Shown piece after piece: positions 34,016 to 42,642 of a stretch of DNA of 64,000 nt (positions within the stretch are counted from its first letter, which is position 1; each line of letters starts with the position of its first letter). The position numbers were made by a program, and so were the translations under genes. Below the pieces are notes generated by a model. The model searched no databases. It saw only the letters and a list, made by a program, of their open reading frames with translations, and was not told the DNA's origin. The stretch spans positions 1 to 64,000 of the forward strand of contig VXWI01000010.1 of NCBI GenBank assembly GCA_009835985.1. The letters run 5' to 3'. This stretch comes from Acidobacteriota bacterium (GTDB lineage Bacteria > Acidobacteriota > Vicinamibacteria > Marinacidobacterales > Marinacidobacteraceae).

Positions 34016-34944
34016 GACACCTGCTCGGTATCCGCGGCCTCACCCCCGAGGAGGCGCTCGGGATCCTGGACGAAGCGCCCCGTTATCAGGACGTGGCCGA
34101 TCAGCCGGTGCCGCGTGTTCCGGTGCTCGTGGGGCGCACGGTGACCCACCTCTTCATGGAACCCTCGACGCGCACCCAGGCTTCGTTCCAGCTCGCCGCG
34201 AAGCGTCTTTCGGCGGAACCCCTGTCCTTCGTTCCCAAGTCCTCCTCGCTCTCCAAGGGGGAGACCTTCCTGGACACCGCCCGCACGCTCGCCTCGATGG
34301 CGCCCGACATCGTGGTGGTCCGGAGCGCCGAGTCGGGAGCGCCCCACGTGCTGGCACGGGAAATTCCGACGGCGCAGGTCATCAACGCGGGGGACGGGAT
34401 CAGCGAGCATCCCACGCAGGCGCTGCTCGACGCGTTCACCATCCGCAAGCACCTCGGACGCATCGCCGGCGTGCGGGTGACGATCATCGGCGACCTGCTC
34501 CACAGCCGGGTGTTCCGGTCGAATGCCCGCCTCCTGACCATGCTCGGCGCCGAAGTGCGCTGTTGCGGACCGCCGACGCTCGTGCCCTCCGGGCTCGACC
34601 GGTTGGGGGTGCGTCCGGTGCTCCATCCGGAGGAGGCCCTCGAAGGCGCCGAGGCGGTCATGGTGCTCCGCATCCAGCACGAGCGCATGCACGCCTCCTT
34701 CATCCCCACCGAACGCGAGTACTACCGCGAGTTCGGCCTCACCGGCGAACGGCTCGCCTTGACCGACAACGCCATCGTGCTGCATCCCGGCCCCCTCAAC
34801 CGGGGCGTCGAGATCTCCTCGGAGGTGGCGGACGGACCCCGATCGGTGATTCTGGACCAGGTGCGGAACGGCGTCGCCGTCCGGATGGCGGTACTCGCCG
34901 AAATCGCGCGCAGCAGTCCCAGGAGTCACCGGACCGGTGGCTGA
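34012..34944 (+). CDS. pyrB: Aspartate carbamoyltransferase catalytic subunit
   Basis: 310 residues, normal size. It condenses carbamoyl phosphate and aspartate. The carbamoyl-phosphate loop is FMEPSTRTQASF (usually FFEPSTRTRTSF), then KSSSLSKGETFLDT, GDGISEHPTQALLD (about residues 124-137), RIQHERM and the C-terminal HPGPLNRGVEIS. No pyrI regulatory subunit is seen. Overlaps pyrR by four and pyrC by eight bases. Confidence 0.95.
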   Translation: MRHLLGIRGLTPEEALGILDEAPRYQDVADQPVPRVPVLVGRTVTHLFMEPSTRTQASFQLAAKRLSAEPLSFVPKSSSLSKGETFLDTARTLASMAPDIVVVRSAESGAPHVLAREIPTAQVINAGDGISEHPTQALLDAFTIRKHLGRIAGVRVTIIGDLLHSRVFRSNARLLTMLGAEVRCCGPPTLVPSGLDRLGVRPVLHPEEALEGAEAVMVLRIQHERMHASFIPTEREYYREFGLTGERLALTDNAIVLHPGPLNRGVEISSEVADGPRSVILDQVRNGVAVRMAVLAEIARSSPRSHRTGG

Positions 34945-36232
34945 GCGGCCGGTGGTCCTGCGGGGGGGCCGCGTCGTCGATCCGGCCGGCGAACTCGATG
35001 CCGTCCTGGATCTGCGCCTCGCAGCAGGACGGATCGCGGCCGTCGGCGAAGACCTCGCCGAACCCGGTGACCGGGTGGTGGACGTTGACGGACTGGTGGC
35101 GGCACCCGGCTTCTGCGACATGCACGTCCACTTCCGCGAGCCCGGTCTGGAGTACAAGGAGACGGTGGGGAGCGGGGCCGCCGCCGCGGTCGCCGGCGGG
35201 TTCACGGCCGTGGCCTGCATGGCGAACACCGATCCGGTGAACGACAACCCTTCGGTGACCGCTCACATCCGCCAGCTGGCGGAACAGACCGGCCTCGCGC
35301 ACGTACACCCGATCGGGGCCACCACCCAGGGGATGAACGGGGAGCGGATCTCCGAGTTCGGCGCCCTCAAGGAGGCCGGCGCGGTAGCCGTCTCCGACGA
35401 CGGGCTACCGGTCGGCGACCCCGCCGTGATGCGGAAGGCGCTCGAGTATTCGAGGCTTCATGACCTGCCGGTCATCGAACACTGCGAGACCCTGGAACTG
35501 ACCGGCGAAGGAGCGATGCGCGAGGGGGCGTACGCCGCCTGGATCGGACTCCCGGGAATCCCCGCCGCCTCGGAGTTCATCGCCGTGGAGCGGAACGTCG
35601 CTCTCGCCGAGATGACCGGCGCCCGCCTCCACATCGCGCACCTCTCGACCGAGCGTTCCGCCGCCGCGGTGCGCCGCGCGAAGGCCGCCGGGATGCGGGT
35701 CACCGCCGAGATCACGCCCCACCACCTCGTCCTGACCGAGGAGGCGGTCGGCGACTACGACACGGCGGCCAAGATGAAACCCCCGCTCGCTGCCGATGCC
35801 GACCGCGAGGCGCTCTTGACGGCCCTCGTGGACGGCACCGCCGACGCGATCGCCACCGACCACGCTCCCCATCACGAGGACGAGAAGAAGCTGTGCTTCC
35901 AGAGCGCCCCCTTCGGGATCGTGGGACTCGAGACCGCGGTACCCCTCATCCTCGATCGCCTCGTGGCGCCCGGCGCGATCTCCCTCGCCCAGGCAATCCG
36001 GCTGCTCTCCACGGGTCCGCGCCGGATCCTCGGCCTGCCGGGCGGCAACCTCCGGCCCGGAAGTCCCGCGGACATCACCCTGCTCGACCTCGAGGCCACC
36101 GGCACGATCGACCCGGCGTCGTTCCGGAGCCGGGGGCGGAGCACTCCGTTCGCGGGGCTCTCCCTGAAGGGGCAGGTCGCCGCGACCTGGGTCGGAGGGC
36201 GGGAGGTCTATTCGCGAGACGCCGGCCGGTAA
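34937..36232 (+). CDS. pyrC: Dihydroorotase
   Basis: 431 residues, class I (PyrC of the long type). It closes carbamoyl-aspartate to dihydroorotate. Metal ligands: DMHVHFREPG (about residues 58-67), His in VIEHCETLEL, His in LHIAHLSTERS and Asp in AIATDHAPHHEDEK. The bridging residue position after GAVAVSDDGLPV fits the active family. GTG start overlapping pyrB. Together the three genes encode steps two and three of UMP synthesis plus a regulator. Confidence 0.95.
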   Translation: MAERPVVLRGGRVVDPAGELDAVLDLRLAAGRIAAVGEDLAEPGDRVVDVDGLVAAPGFCDMHVHFREPGLEYKETVGSGAAAAVAGGFTAVACMANTDPVNDNPSVTAHIRQLAEQTGLAHVHPIGATTQGMNGERISEFGALKEAGAVAVSDDGLPVGDPAVMRKALEYSRLHDLPVIEHCETLELTGEGAMREGAYAAWIGLPGIPAASEFIAVERNVALAEMTGARLHIAHLSTERSAAAVRRAKAAGMRVTAEITPHHLVLTEEAVGDYDTAAKMKPPLAADADREALLTALVDGTADAIATDHAPHHEDEKKLCFQSAPFGIVGLETAVPLILDRLVAPGAISLAQAIRLLSTGPRRILGLPGGNLRPGSPADITLLDLEATGTIDPASFRSRGRSTPFAGLSLKGQVAATWVGGREVYSRDAGR

Positions 36233-36242
36233 CAGGCCGTTG

Positions 36243-37109
36243 ATGCCGCCGCGCGGTTGGGAAGACGCCGTCGAGCGCGTGTTCCGGCGGCACGGCGCCG
36301 GTAGTCTCGACTCCGACCCCCTCCAGTTTCCGCGGCGTTTCCGGCGCGCTGACGATCGGGAGATTGCGGCGTACTTCGCCGCGTCGCTTTCCTACGGGAA
36401 CGCCCGGGCCGTGTGCTCCTCGCTCGAGCGCGTCTTCGCGTGGGTCGGGCCGCATCCCGCGCGCTTCGTGAGGGAATTCGAACCGAGGCGGGAGGCTGCC
36501 GCGCTGGGCCGCTTCCGGCACCGCTGGTCGAGCGCCGGGGACCTCGTCCGACTCGCGGTCATGCTGCGCGGCATCCTCGGACAACACGGGACGCTGCAGG
36601 CTCTGTTCGGCCGAGGCGTCGTCCGCGGACCCGGCGGACGGACGGACCTGGCGGCGACCATCGGGCGGTTCCGTGAGGCAGCACTGGCGTACGACGAAAC
36701 GCCGCCGGAAGACGATCTTTCCCGGCCCGGTCCCCGCTACTTTTTCCCCGACCCACACACCTCGGCCGCCAAGCGCACCACGATGTTCCTGCGCTGGGTC
36801 GTCCGGCCGGACGATGGCCTGGACCTTGGACTCTGGGACTGCCTCCATCCGCGAGACCTGGTGGCGCCGCTCGACACTCACATGTTCCAGATCGCCCGGC
36901 AATTGCATCTGACCCGCCGGAAAACCCCGGCCTGGCGGGCGGCGCTCGACCTGACCCGGGGACTCCGGCGGCTGGACCCGGAGGACCCGGTGAAGTACGA
37001 CTTCGCGCTCAGCCGGCTGGGGATCGTCGAGGGCTGCCCACGGCACCGCCGGAGCGAACCGTGCGAGTTGTGTGGGTTGCTGGGGAGGGGAAAACGACGA
37101 CGGAACTGA
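36243..37109 (+). CDS. TIGR02757/DUF2400 family protein, unknown function
   Basis: 288 residues from the ATG at 36243; a TTG lies directly before it. Family markers: DREIAAYFAASLSYGN near residue 40, KRTTMFLRWVVRPDDGLDLGLW, the segment PLDTHMFQIARQL, and the C-terminal KYDFALSRLGIVEGCPRHR followed by CELC. The HhH-like C-terminal region with four cysteine/histidine residues recalls DNA glycosylases of the MutY/Nth type, and a nucleic-acid role has been guessed, but the function is not established. It follows pyrC by 10 bases and is probably in the same transcript. Confidence 0.88.
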   Translation: MPPRGWEDAVERVFRRHGAGSLDSDPLQFPRRFRRADDREIAAYFAASLSYGNARAVCSSLERVFAWVGPHPARFVREFEPRREAAALGRFRHRWSSAGDLVRLAVMLRGILGQHGTLQALFGRGVVRGPGGRTDLAATIGRFREAALAYDETPPEDDLSRPGPRYFFPDPHTSAAKRTTMFLRWVVRPDDGLDLGLWDCLHPRDLVAPLDTHMFQIARQLHLTRRKTPAWRAALDLTRGLRRLDPEDPVKYDFALSRLGIVEGCPRHRRSEPCELCGLLGRGKRRRN

Positions 37110-37189
37110 GACCCCCGGCGCTCTCCCGTTTCGTCCGCCTCTCGGCGGACGATGCCGGCCAGAGGCCGGCGCTCCGAGCCGGCGTTCCC

Positions 37190-38746
37190 TTACCGGACCG
37201 TTACCCGCGAGCGTTCCGCGAGGGTGCCCTGGGCGCGCTCCACCGCAACGATCGCCTTGTTGTAGTCGATGATCGCCTGGAGTTCGTTGGCGCGGGCCTG
37301 GGCGAGGTCGCGCTGCGCCTGCACGATGAAGTAGCTGGTGGTCATGCCGACCTCGAACTTCTTCTGCTCGGCGTCGAGGCTCGACTCCTGCAGTTCGCGC
37401 GCGACCCGGCTGGCGTCGATCCGGCGCCGGTTCGTCTCGACCTGGCGCACCGCGGTGCGGACCTCCTGGGCGATCAGGACCTCCTGTTGACGGATGGTTT
37501 CGCGCTGCCGGGTGAGATCGGTCTGGGCCTGGGCGTGGTCCGCGTGGGCCTGGTTCGGGCCGATGGGGTAGGAGAAGGAGAGACCGACCTCCCAGTCCCG
37601 GTAGTCGAGACCACCCAACTGGGAGAGCGCGTCCCCGTAGCCGCCCGGAATCGTGTCGATGGCGGGGCCGAAGAACCCCTCTCGCAGGAGCTCCGTACCC
37701 CCGACGCCGGTGAGCTGGGCCCGCCCCACGAGGTCCACCGAGGGAAGCGTCTGGTTGCGGAAGAACCGCACGTCGTACTGGTTGGTGTCCAGCTGGACGC
37801 GCTGGGAGCGCAACTCGGGCCGGCGCTGGAGCGCCACCCGGATGGCGTCGTCGGTGTCAACGGCGTAGTCCTCGATGGACGGGGCATCGACCGGCCGGAT
37901 CTCCCCGTCCCAGAACCCGACCCCGTCGGGATCGCGGATCAGCGCCTTGAGCGCATCCTCGGTCTGGCGGATCTGCTCTTCCGCCAGGATCAGCTCTTCC
38001 TCGCGGGCCGCCGCCTCCGCCTGCGCCTGCAGGACGTCGATCGGCGCCATCGTCCCCACTTCCACCTGCACCTGGTTGTTGCGCAGCAGGTCCTGGGCCA
38101 GCTCCAGCGACTGCGTGGCGACCTCATGGCTCCGGATGGCGAAGACGAGATCCCAATAGGCGTTCTGCACGTCGCGCAGCACGTCCAGCACGCTGGTTTC
38201 GAACTCGTGTCCCGCCTGCCGCTCACCGTTCTGCGAAACCACGATCTGGCGCCGCTGCGGGTCGGCGCGGAAGTTCTGGAGCAGGGGTTGGGTGACCTGC
38301 GCGTTCAGGGTGCTCCGGTAGCGCGGATTGAAGGTGAAGAAGGCGCTGTTCGTCGCCAGGCGGTTGTTGTTGAACTGTACAAGGTAGTTGGCGCCGAAGG
38401 GCAACTGCTGTTCGAAACGCAGGTTGTAGTTCAGGTTGTCGCGCTCGTTCTGTTCTGCCCCGTCGAGCTGGCTCTCCGCCGGCGAGAGGCTTTCCGTTAC
38501 GTTGGTGTCCAGCACCATCTGCGGCGTGTAGACGCGCCGGGCCGACGAGAGCGCGAAGGTCGACGATTGCCGGGCCAACCGCGAAATCTGGACGCTCAGG
38601 TTGTTCTCGAGGGCCTGCTGGATGGCGTCCTCGAGGCTCAGCTCGAGCGGGGCCGGCTGGCCGGCGACGTCCTCCTCGGAAGAACCCGCCAGGACCATAC
38701 CCGGCAGGGCCAGCGAAAGGACAAGAATTGCGGTGGTGGTGCGCAT
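37190..38746 (-). CDS. TolC-family outer-membrane efflux channel
   Basis: 518 residues from the ATG at 38746, which follows GAGGAG by eight bases. Signal peptide MRTTTAILVLSLALPGMVLA. Two homologous outer-membrane efflux halves are visible: helices such as LELSLEDAIQQALENNLSVQ, then LQNFRADPQRRQIVV, AYWDLVFAIRSHEVATQSLE and, in the second half, VGLSFSYPIGPNQA and ALAQARANELQAIIDYNKA. It would form the outer exit of a tripartite efflux pump or type I secretion system. No adaptor or inner-membrane pump lies beside it. The frame is open upstream to 38887, overlapping truA, but without signal-peptide character. Confidence 0.88.
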   Translation of the reverse strand: MRTTTAILVLSLALPGMVLAGSSEEDVAGQPAPLELSLEDAIQQALENNLSVQISRLARQSSTFALSSARRVYTPQMVLDTNVTESLSPAESQLDGAEQNERDNLNYNLRFEQQLPFGANYLVQFNNNRLATNSAFFTFNPRYRSTLNAQVTQPLLQNFRADPQRRQIVVSQNGERQAGHEFETSVLDVLRDVQNAYWDLVFAIRSHEVATQSLELAQDLLRNNQVQVEVGTMAPIDVLQAQAEAAAREEELILAEEQIRQTEDALKALIRDPDGVGFWDGEIRPVDAPSIEDYAVDTDDAIRVALQRRPELRSQRVQLDTNQYDVRFFRNQTLPSVDLVGRAQLTGVGGTELLREGFFGPAIDTIPGGYGDALSQLGGLDYRDWEVGLSFSYPIGPNQAHADHAQAQTDLTRQRETIRQQEVLIAQEVRTAVRQVETNRRRIDASRVARELQESSLDAEQKKFEVGMTTSYFIVQAQRDLAQARANELQAIIDYNKAIVAVERAQGTLAERSRVTVR

Positions 38747-38885
38747 GAGGTGTCTCCTCGAGAAAGAACGGGGAAGCGGTCCGGCAGGGATCTCATCTAC
38801 AAGACGCGCCCAAGCCGAATTTTCTACCGTCGTTCCATGAATACGAAGTTCCGCCGCCCGAGGTTTCGCGCCTGAGGGAAGTGTC

Positions 38886-39665
38886 ATGGGATCAACAGTC
38901 CGGGTGCGTCTGGATCTCGCCTATGACGGGACCGACTTCGCCGGCTGGCAGGCGCAGCCGGACCGGGACACCGTCCAGGGACGGATCGAGGCCGCCGTCG
39001 GGCGGCTCTACCACCAGGCCCCCGGGCAAAGGACGCCCGTGGTCGGCGCCGGAAGGACCGACGCCGGGGTCCACGCCGAAGAACAGGTAGCTCATTTCGA
39101 CCCACCCACCGCGATTCCTCCCGCGGGGATCCGGGCGGGACTGAACGCCCTGCTGCCCGACTCGATCCGGGTCCTCGCCGCGGCCGAGGCCGCTCGCGAC
39201 TTCCACGCCCGATTCAGCGCGGCCGGCAAGACGTACCGCTATCACCTGCTGACGGAGGCGGTGGTTTCACCCCTCAAGAGCCGCTACGCCTGGCCGGTGG
39301 GCGACGGCCTTTCCCGGAAGGCCATGGAGAAGGGCGCCGAGGCTCTCGCAGGCCGCCACGATTTCCGCGCCTTCTTCACCGCGCCTCCCGGAGAACAGCC
39401 GGAGACACCCGTCCGGACCGTCTTCACGGCGCGCTTTGTCGAGGCGGAAAACCAGCTGGTCTTCGAGGTCACGGCGGAGGGGTTCCTCCGCTACATGGTT
39501 CGCCGGATAGTGGGGACCCTGGTGGCAATCGGGCGGGGACAGCTTCCGCCGGCACGGGTCGCCGAGATGCTTCGCGATCCCGACGCGTCGGGTCCGAGAT
39601 TCCGGGCGCCCGCAGCCGGGCTCCGTCTATACCGCGTGCACTACGGGGCTCCCGGGCGCTGCTAA
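38886..39665 (+). CDS. truA: tRNA pseudouridine38-40 synthase
   Basis: 259 residues, typical. It modifies uridines 38-40 in the anticodon arm. Catalytic Asp is in GAGRTDAGVHA (about residues 53-63). Also visible are RLDLAYDGTDFAGWQ at the N-terminus, HARFSAAGKTYRYHL and EGFLRYMVRRIVGTL near residue 200. ATG start with GGGAAG upstream. Divergent from the TolC-family gene. Confidence 0.95.
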   Translation: MGSTVRVRLDLAYDGTDFAGWQAQPDRDTVQGRIEAAVGRLYHQAPGQRTPVVGAGRTDAGVHAEEQVAHFDPPTAIPPAGIRAGLNALLPDSIRVLAAAEAARDFHARFSAAGKTYRYHLLTEAVVSPLKSRYAWPVGDGLSRKAMEKGAEALAGRHDFRAFFTAPPGEQPETPVRTVFTARFVEAENQLVFEVTAEGFLRYMVRRIVGTLVAIGRGQLPPARVAEMLRDPDASGPRFRAPAAGLRLYRVHYGAPGRC

Positions 39666-39668
39666 ATT
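39663..39668 (+). promoter_or_regulatory. -10-like TAAATT just upstream of uppS
   Basis: TAAATT overlaps the truA stop and ends nine bases before the uppS GTG. The predicted leader is about three bases. Confidence 0.4.
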
Positions 39669-39677
39669 GGCAGCTCC

Positions 39678-40454
39678 GTGCCCGGGAGCTCCGTGACCAT
39701 CGACATCGCTCCCGAGAAGGAGGCCGCCGGGCTGCTCGCGCGGATCGACCGTACCCGGCTGCCGCTTCACGTCGCCGCCATCATGGACGGGAACGGGCGC
39801 TGGGCGGCGGCCCGCGGACTCCCCAGGGTTGAGGGACACGCGGCCGGAGTGGAGTCGGTCCGGGACACCGTGGAAGGCGCCGCCAGCCTGGGACTCGGGG
39901 CCCTCACCATGTTCGCCTTCTCCATCGAGAACTGGAGCCGGCCCCCCGAGGAGGTCGAAGTGCTCATGGAGCTGGTCAAACGCTACCTGCGGCTCGAGAC
40001 CGAGAACCTGATCGCGAACGACATCCGCTTCCGGCCCATCGGGCGACTGGGCGAACTGCCGACCGATGTGCAGGCCATGCTGCGCGAGACCGCTGACGCC
40101 ACCGCGCACTGCAAGGGGCTCGGCCTCAACATCGCCCTGAACTATGGAGGCCGGGCCGAGATCGTGGACGCCGCCCGGCGCATCGCCGAACGCGCGGTGC
40201 GGGAAGGAAAGGCGCCCGAACTGGACGAGCACGCCTTTGGGGATTACCTGTACACGCGCGGCCTTCCCGATCCCGACCTCCTGATCCGCACCAGCGGCGA
40301 GGAGCGGGTTTCCAACTTCCTCCTCTTCCAGAGCGCCTACACGGAGTTCTGGACGACGCCCACCTTCTGGCCGGACTTCCGGCGGCGGCACCTCTTCGAG
40401 GCGATCCTCGCCTACCAGCGCCGCAGCCGGAGGTACGGCGGAATCTCCGACTAG
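39678..40454 (+). CDS. uppS: Undecaprenyl (isoprenyl) diphosphate synthase
   Basis: 258 residues. Cis-prenyltransferase making the lipid carrier for cell-wall synthesis. Signature AAIMDGNGRWA (about residues 34-44) contains the catalytic Asp. Then follow HAAGVESVRDTVEGA, TMFAFSIENWSRPPEEV, and the C-terminal PDPDLLIRTSGEERVSNFLL with FWTTPTFWPDF. About 20 residues precede the first conserved strand. It ends 12 bases before cdsA. Confidence 0.95.
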   Translation: MPGSSVTIDIAPEKEAAGLLARIDRTRLPLHVAAIMDGNGRWAAARGLPRVEGHAAGVESVRDTVEGAASLGLGALTMFAFSIENWSRPPEEVEVLMELVKRYLRLETENLIANDIRFRPIGRLGELPTDVQAMLRETADATAHCKGLGLNIALNYGGRAEIVDAARRIAERAVREGKAPELDEHAFGDYLYTRGLPDPDLLIRTSGEERVSNFLLFQSAYTEFWTTPTFWPDFRRRHLFEAILAYQRRSRRYGGISD

Positions 40455-40466
40455 CGGGCAGCCGGC

Positions 40467-41291
40467 ATGCGGCGGGTCATCAGTGCGGCGGTGGTCGCCG
40501 CAGGCACACTGGCCCTTTGCCTGCTCGTGCCCCCCTGGGTTCGCCAGCTCGCGATCCTGCTCGCGGCGGCCTACGCCTGCCGGGAGGCGATCCGGATGGC
40601 GGGGGCGATCGAGGGGGCCGCGGACGGACCCGAGGCTTCGCGGGGCGGGAAAGTGCCGCCCGCCGGCCTGGCCGCGACCGTCGTACTGATGCTGCTGGTC
40701 GCGGGCTTTGGAGTCTCCAGTGGCCCGAGTGCCGTGCCGCTGGCGGCGATGTCACTCCTCGCGATCGCCGCGCTCGTCCTTCCGGCCACGCCGCGAACGC
40801 TGGGCTGGCTCGGGGCCGCGGCGCTTGCCGCCCTGTGGATCGGTTTTCCCACTGCGGCGCTCCTCGCCCTGACCTCCGGCGACGACGGAGGCCGGATCCT
40901 GCTCTTCCTGCTCGCCACCGTGATGGTGGGAGAAGCGGGCGCCTTCTTCGGGGGCAAGCTCATCGGCGGGCCCCGGCTCGCGCCGGCCCTGAGCCCCGGC
41001 AAGACGTGGGCGGGGTTCGTCGCCCAGCTGGCCTTCGGCGGCGCCGCCGGGGCGGCGGCGGTCCCGCTCCTCTCCTCCGGCTTCGGGGCCGGGACCGGAA
41101 GCGCGCTCGGGGTCGGGATCTCGGCGGCCGCTGCTCTCGGAGACCTGTTCGAGTCGTTCTGGAAACGGGCGTCGGGCCGCAAGGACAGCGGCCGGATCAT
41201 CCCCGGCCACGGCGGCCTGCTCGACCGGATCGACGGGGTGCTGTTCGGGGCGCTGGCGCTACTGGCCGCGTCCGTGATCGTGCCGTTCTAG
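40467..41291 (+). CDS. cdsA: Phosphatidate cytidylyltransferase
   Basis: 274 residues, hydrophobic throughout with about seven to eight membrane segments. It makes CDP-diacylglycerol from phosphatidate. The family signature lies near the C-terminus: SFWKRASGRKDSGRIIPGHGG then LLDRIDG (about residues 225-256). The segment GKLIGGPRLAPALSPGKTW is also characteristic. The gene meets the convergent rseP 32 bases on. Confidence 0.93.
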   Translation: MRRVISAAVVAAGTLALCLLVPPWVRQLAILLAAAYACREAIRMAGAIEGAADGPEASRGGKVPPAGLAATVVLMLLVAGFGVSSGPSAVPLAAMSLLAIAALVLPATPRTLGWLGAAALAALWIGFPTAALLALTSGDDGGRILLFLLATVMVGEAGAFFGGKLIGGPRLAPALSPGKTWAGFVAQLAFGGAAGAAAVPLLSSGFGAGTGSALGVGISAAAALGDLFESFWKRASGRKDSGRIIPGHGGLLDRIDGVLFGALALLAASVIVPF

Positions 41292-41323
41292 CCGCCCGCT
41301 ACCGGCGGGGCGACGGACGTCCG

Positions 41324-42640
41324 TCAGCCAAAGAGGCCGGTCTTCGACAGGTCGAGGTACACGACGAGCACGAAGACGAGGAGCATGAACGCGGCTCCCG
41401 CGGCCATGAGGGCCTTGCGCATGCCGAGGCTGAGATCGCGTCGCGCCGCCGACTCCACGAGCAGCACCGCGATCTGCCCGCCGTCGAGAACGGGGATCGG
41501 CAGCAGGTTGAGGACGCCGAGACTGAGGCTCAGGATCGCCATCAGGAGCAGCACGTCGGTAGGGCCGCGGCGGAGCGCGTCCCCGGAGGCCTGGGCGATC
41601 CCGATAGGACCGGAGAACTGGCGCGGGGAGCCCTGGCCCGTCACCACACGACCGAGCTGGCCGACGGTGAGCCCCCCCCAACGGACCGTCTCGGCTACCG
41701 CCTCCTGCACCGCATCCGGGATCGATGCCGCTCGCACCAGGCGGAACGGAGGCTGAAACTGGACGCCGACCTGGGGGACGGTCTCGCCGGTGTTCGGATC
41801 CTCGCGCAGTCTGGGAACGACCGAGAAGACGATCTCGCGATCGCCGCGCGCCACGGCGACGGCGATCTCCCTCACTCCGGAGGAACGCACGAGGGCCGCG
41901 ACCTCCGAGGTGCTGCCCACCGGCATGCCGTCGACGCGCACGATCCGGTCGCCCGGCGCGAAGCCGGCCGTCTCGGCGGGGGTGTCCGGAGCCACGGCCG
42001 CGATAATCGGCGGGTACGGCGGATAGACGCCGGCAACACCCACCGCGTCGGGTCCCTCCGAGCGGATCGCGACGGAGAAGTCACGCGGCGCCCCCTCTCT
42101 TTCGACTCCGAAGACGACCTGCTGGTCCGGCCGGACGATGATGGCTTCCATCGCCGTCCGCCAGTCGGCAACCGGCTCGCCGGCGATGGTCACGATCCGG
42201 TCCCCGGAGCGAATTCCCGCGATGTCGGCAGGAGAGCGTTCGGCCACGTAGGTGACGACGGGGGGATCGGACAGGCCGATCCGCCGTTCCATGCCGACAT
42301 AGAAGAGCCCCGCCAGGATCGCCACCGCCAGCACGAAGTTCATGGCGGGGCCGGCGAAGAGAATGGCGAGCCGTTCCCCGCGGGTCCGGTTCTGGAGTTC
42401 GGCGGGGTCGTCGCTCCCGTAACCGGGCGCGTCTCCCGCCATCTTGACGTAGCCGCCGAGGGGCAGGAGGCCGATCGTCCACTCGGTATCCCCGATCCGT
42501 CGGCGGTAGACGTTCGGCGGGAAGCCGATCGAAAACGTCTCGACCCGCACGCCGATGAAACGCGCCACCAGGTAGTGGCCGAACTCGTGCACGACGACGA
42601 GGGTTCCCACCACGAGCACGAAGGCAATGAGGGTGATCAT
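41324..42640 (-). CDS. rseP: RseP-type site-2 zinc metalloprotease
   Basis: 438 residues. Intramembrane protease that cleaves anti-sigma factors and signal-peptide remnants. The zinc motif HEFGH is at 18-22 within the first helix, and the third ligand is in the C-terminal LNLLPIPVLDGGQ. Two PDZ domains are visible: one from about 115 (VTYVAERSPADIAGIRSGDRI) and a second from about 195 (IAAVAPDTPAETAGFAPGD). GFPP after the first helix (IGFPPNVYRR) is typical. Starts two bases after the dxr stop, so the two form an operon. Confidence 0.94.
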   Translation of the reverse strand: MITLIAFVLVVGTLVVVHEFGHYLVARFIGVRVETFSIGFPPNVYRRRIGDTEWTIGLLPLGGYVKMAGDAPGYGSDDPAELQNRTRGERLAILFAGPAMNFVLAVAILAGLFYVGMERRIGLSDPPVVTYVAERSPADIAGIRSGDRIVTIAGEPVADWRTAMEAIIVRPDQQVVFGVEREGAPRDFSVAIRSEGPDAVGVAGVYPPYPPIIAAVAPDTPAETAGFAPGDRIVRVDGMPVGSTSEVAALVRSSGVREIAVAVARGDREIVFSVVPRLREDPNTGETVPQVGVQFQPPFRLVRAASIPDAVQEAVAETVRWGGLTVGQLGRVVTGQGSPRQFSGPIGIAQASGDALRRGPTDVLLLMAILSLSLGVLNLLPIPVLDGGQIAVLLVESAARRDLSLGMRKALMAAGAAFMLLVFVLVVYLDLSKTGLFG

Positions 42641-42642
42641 GG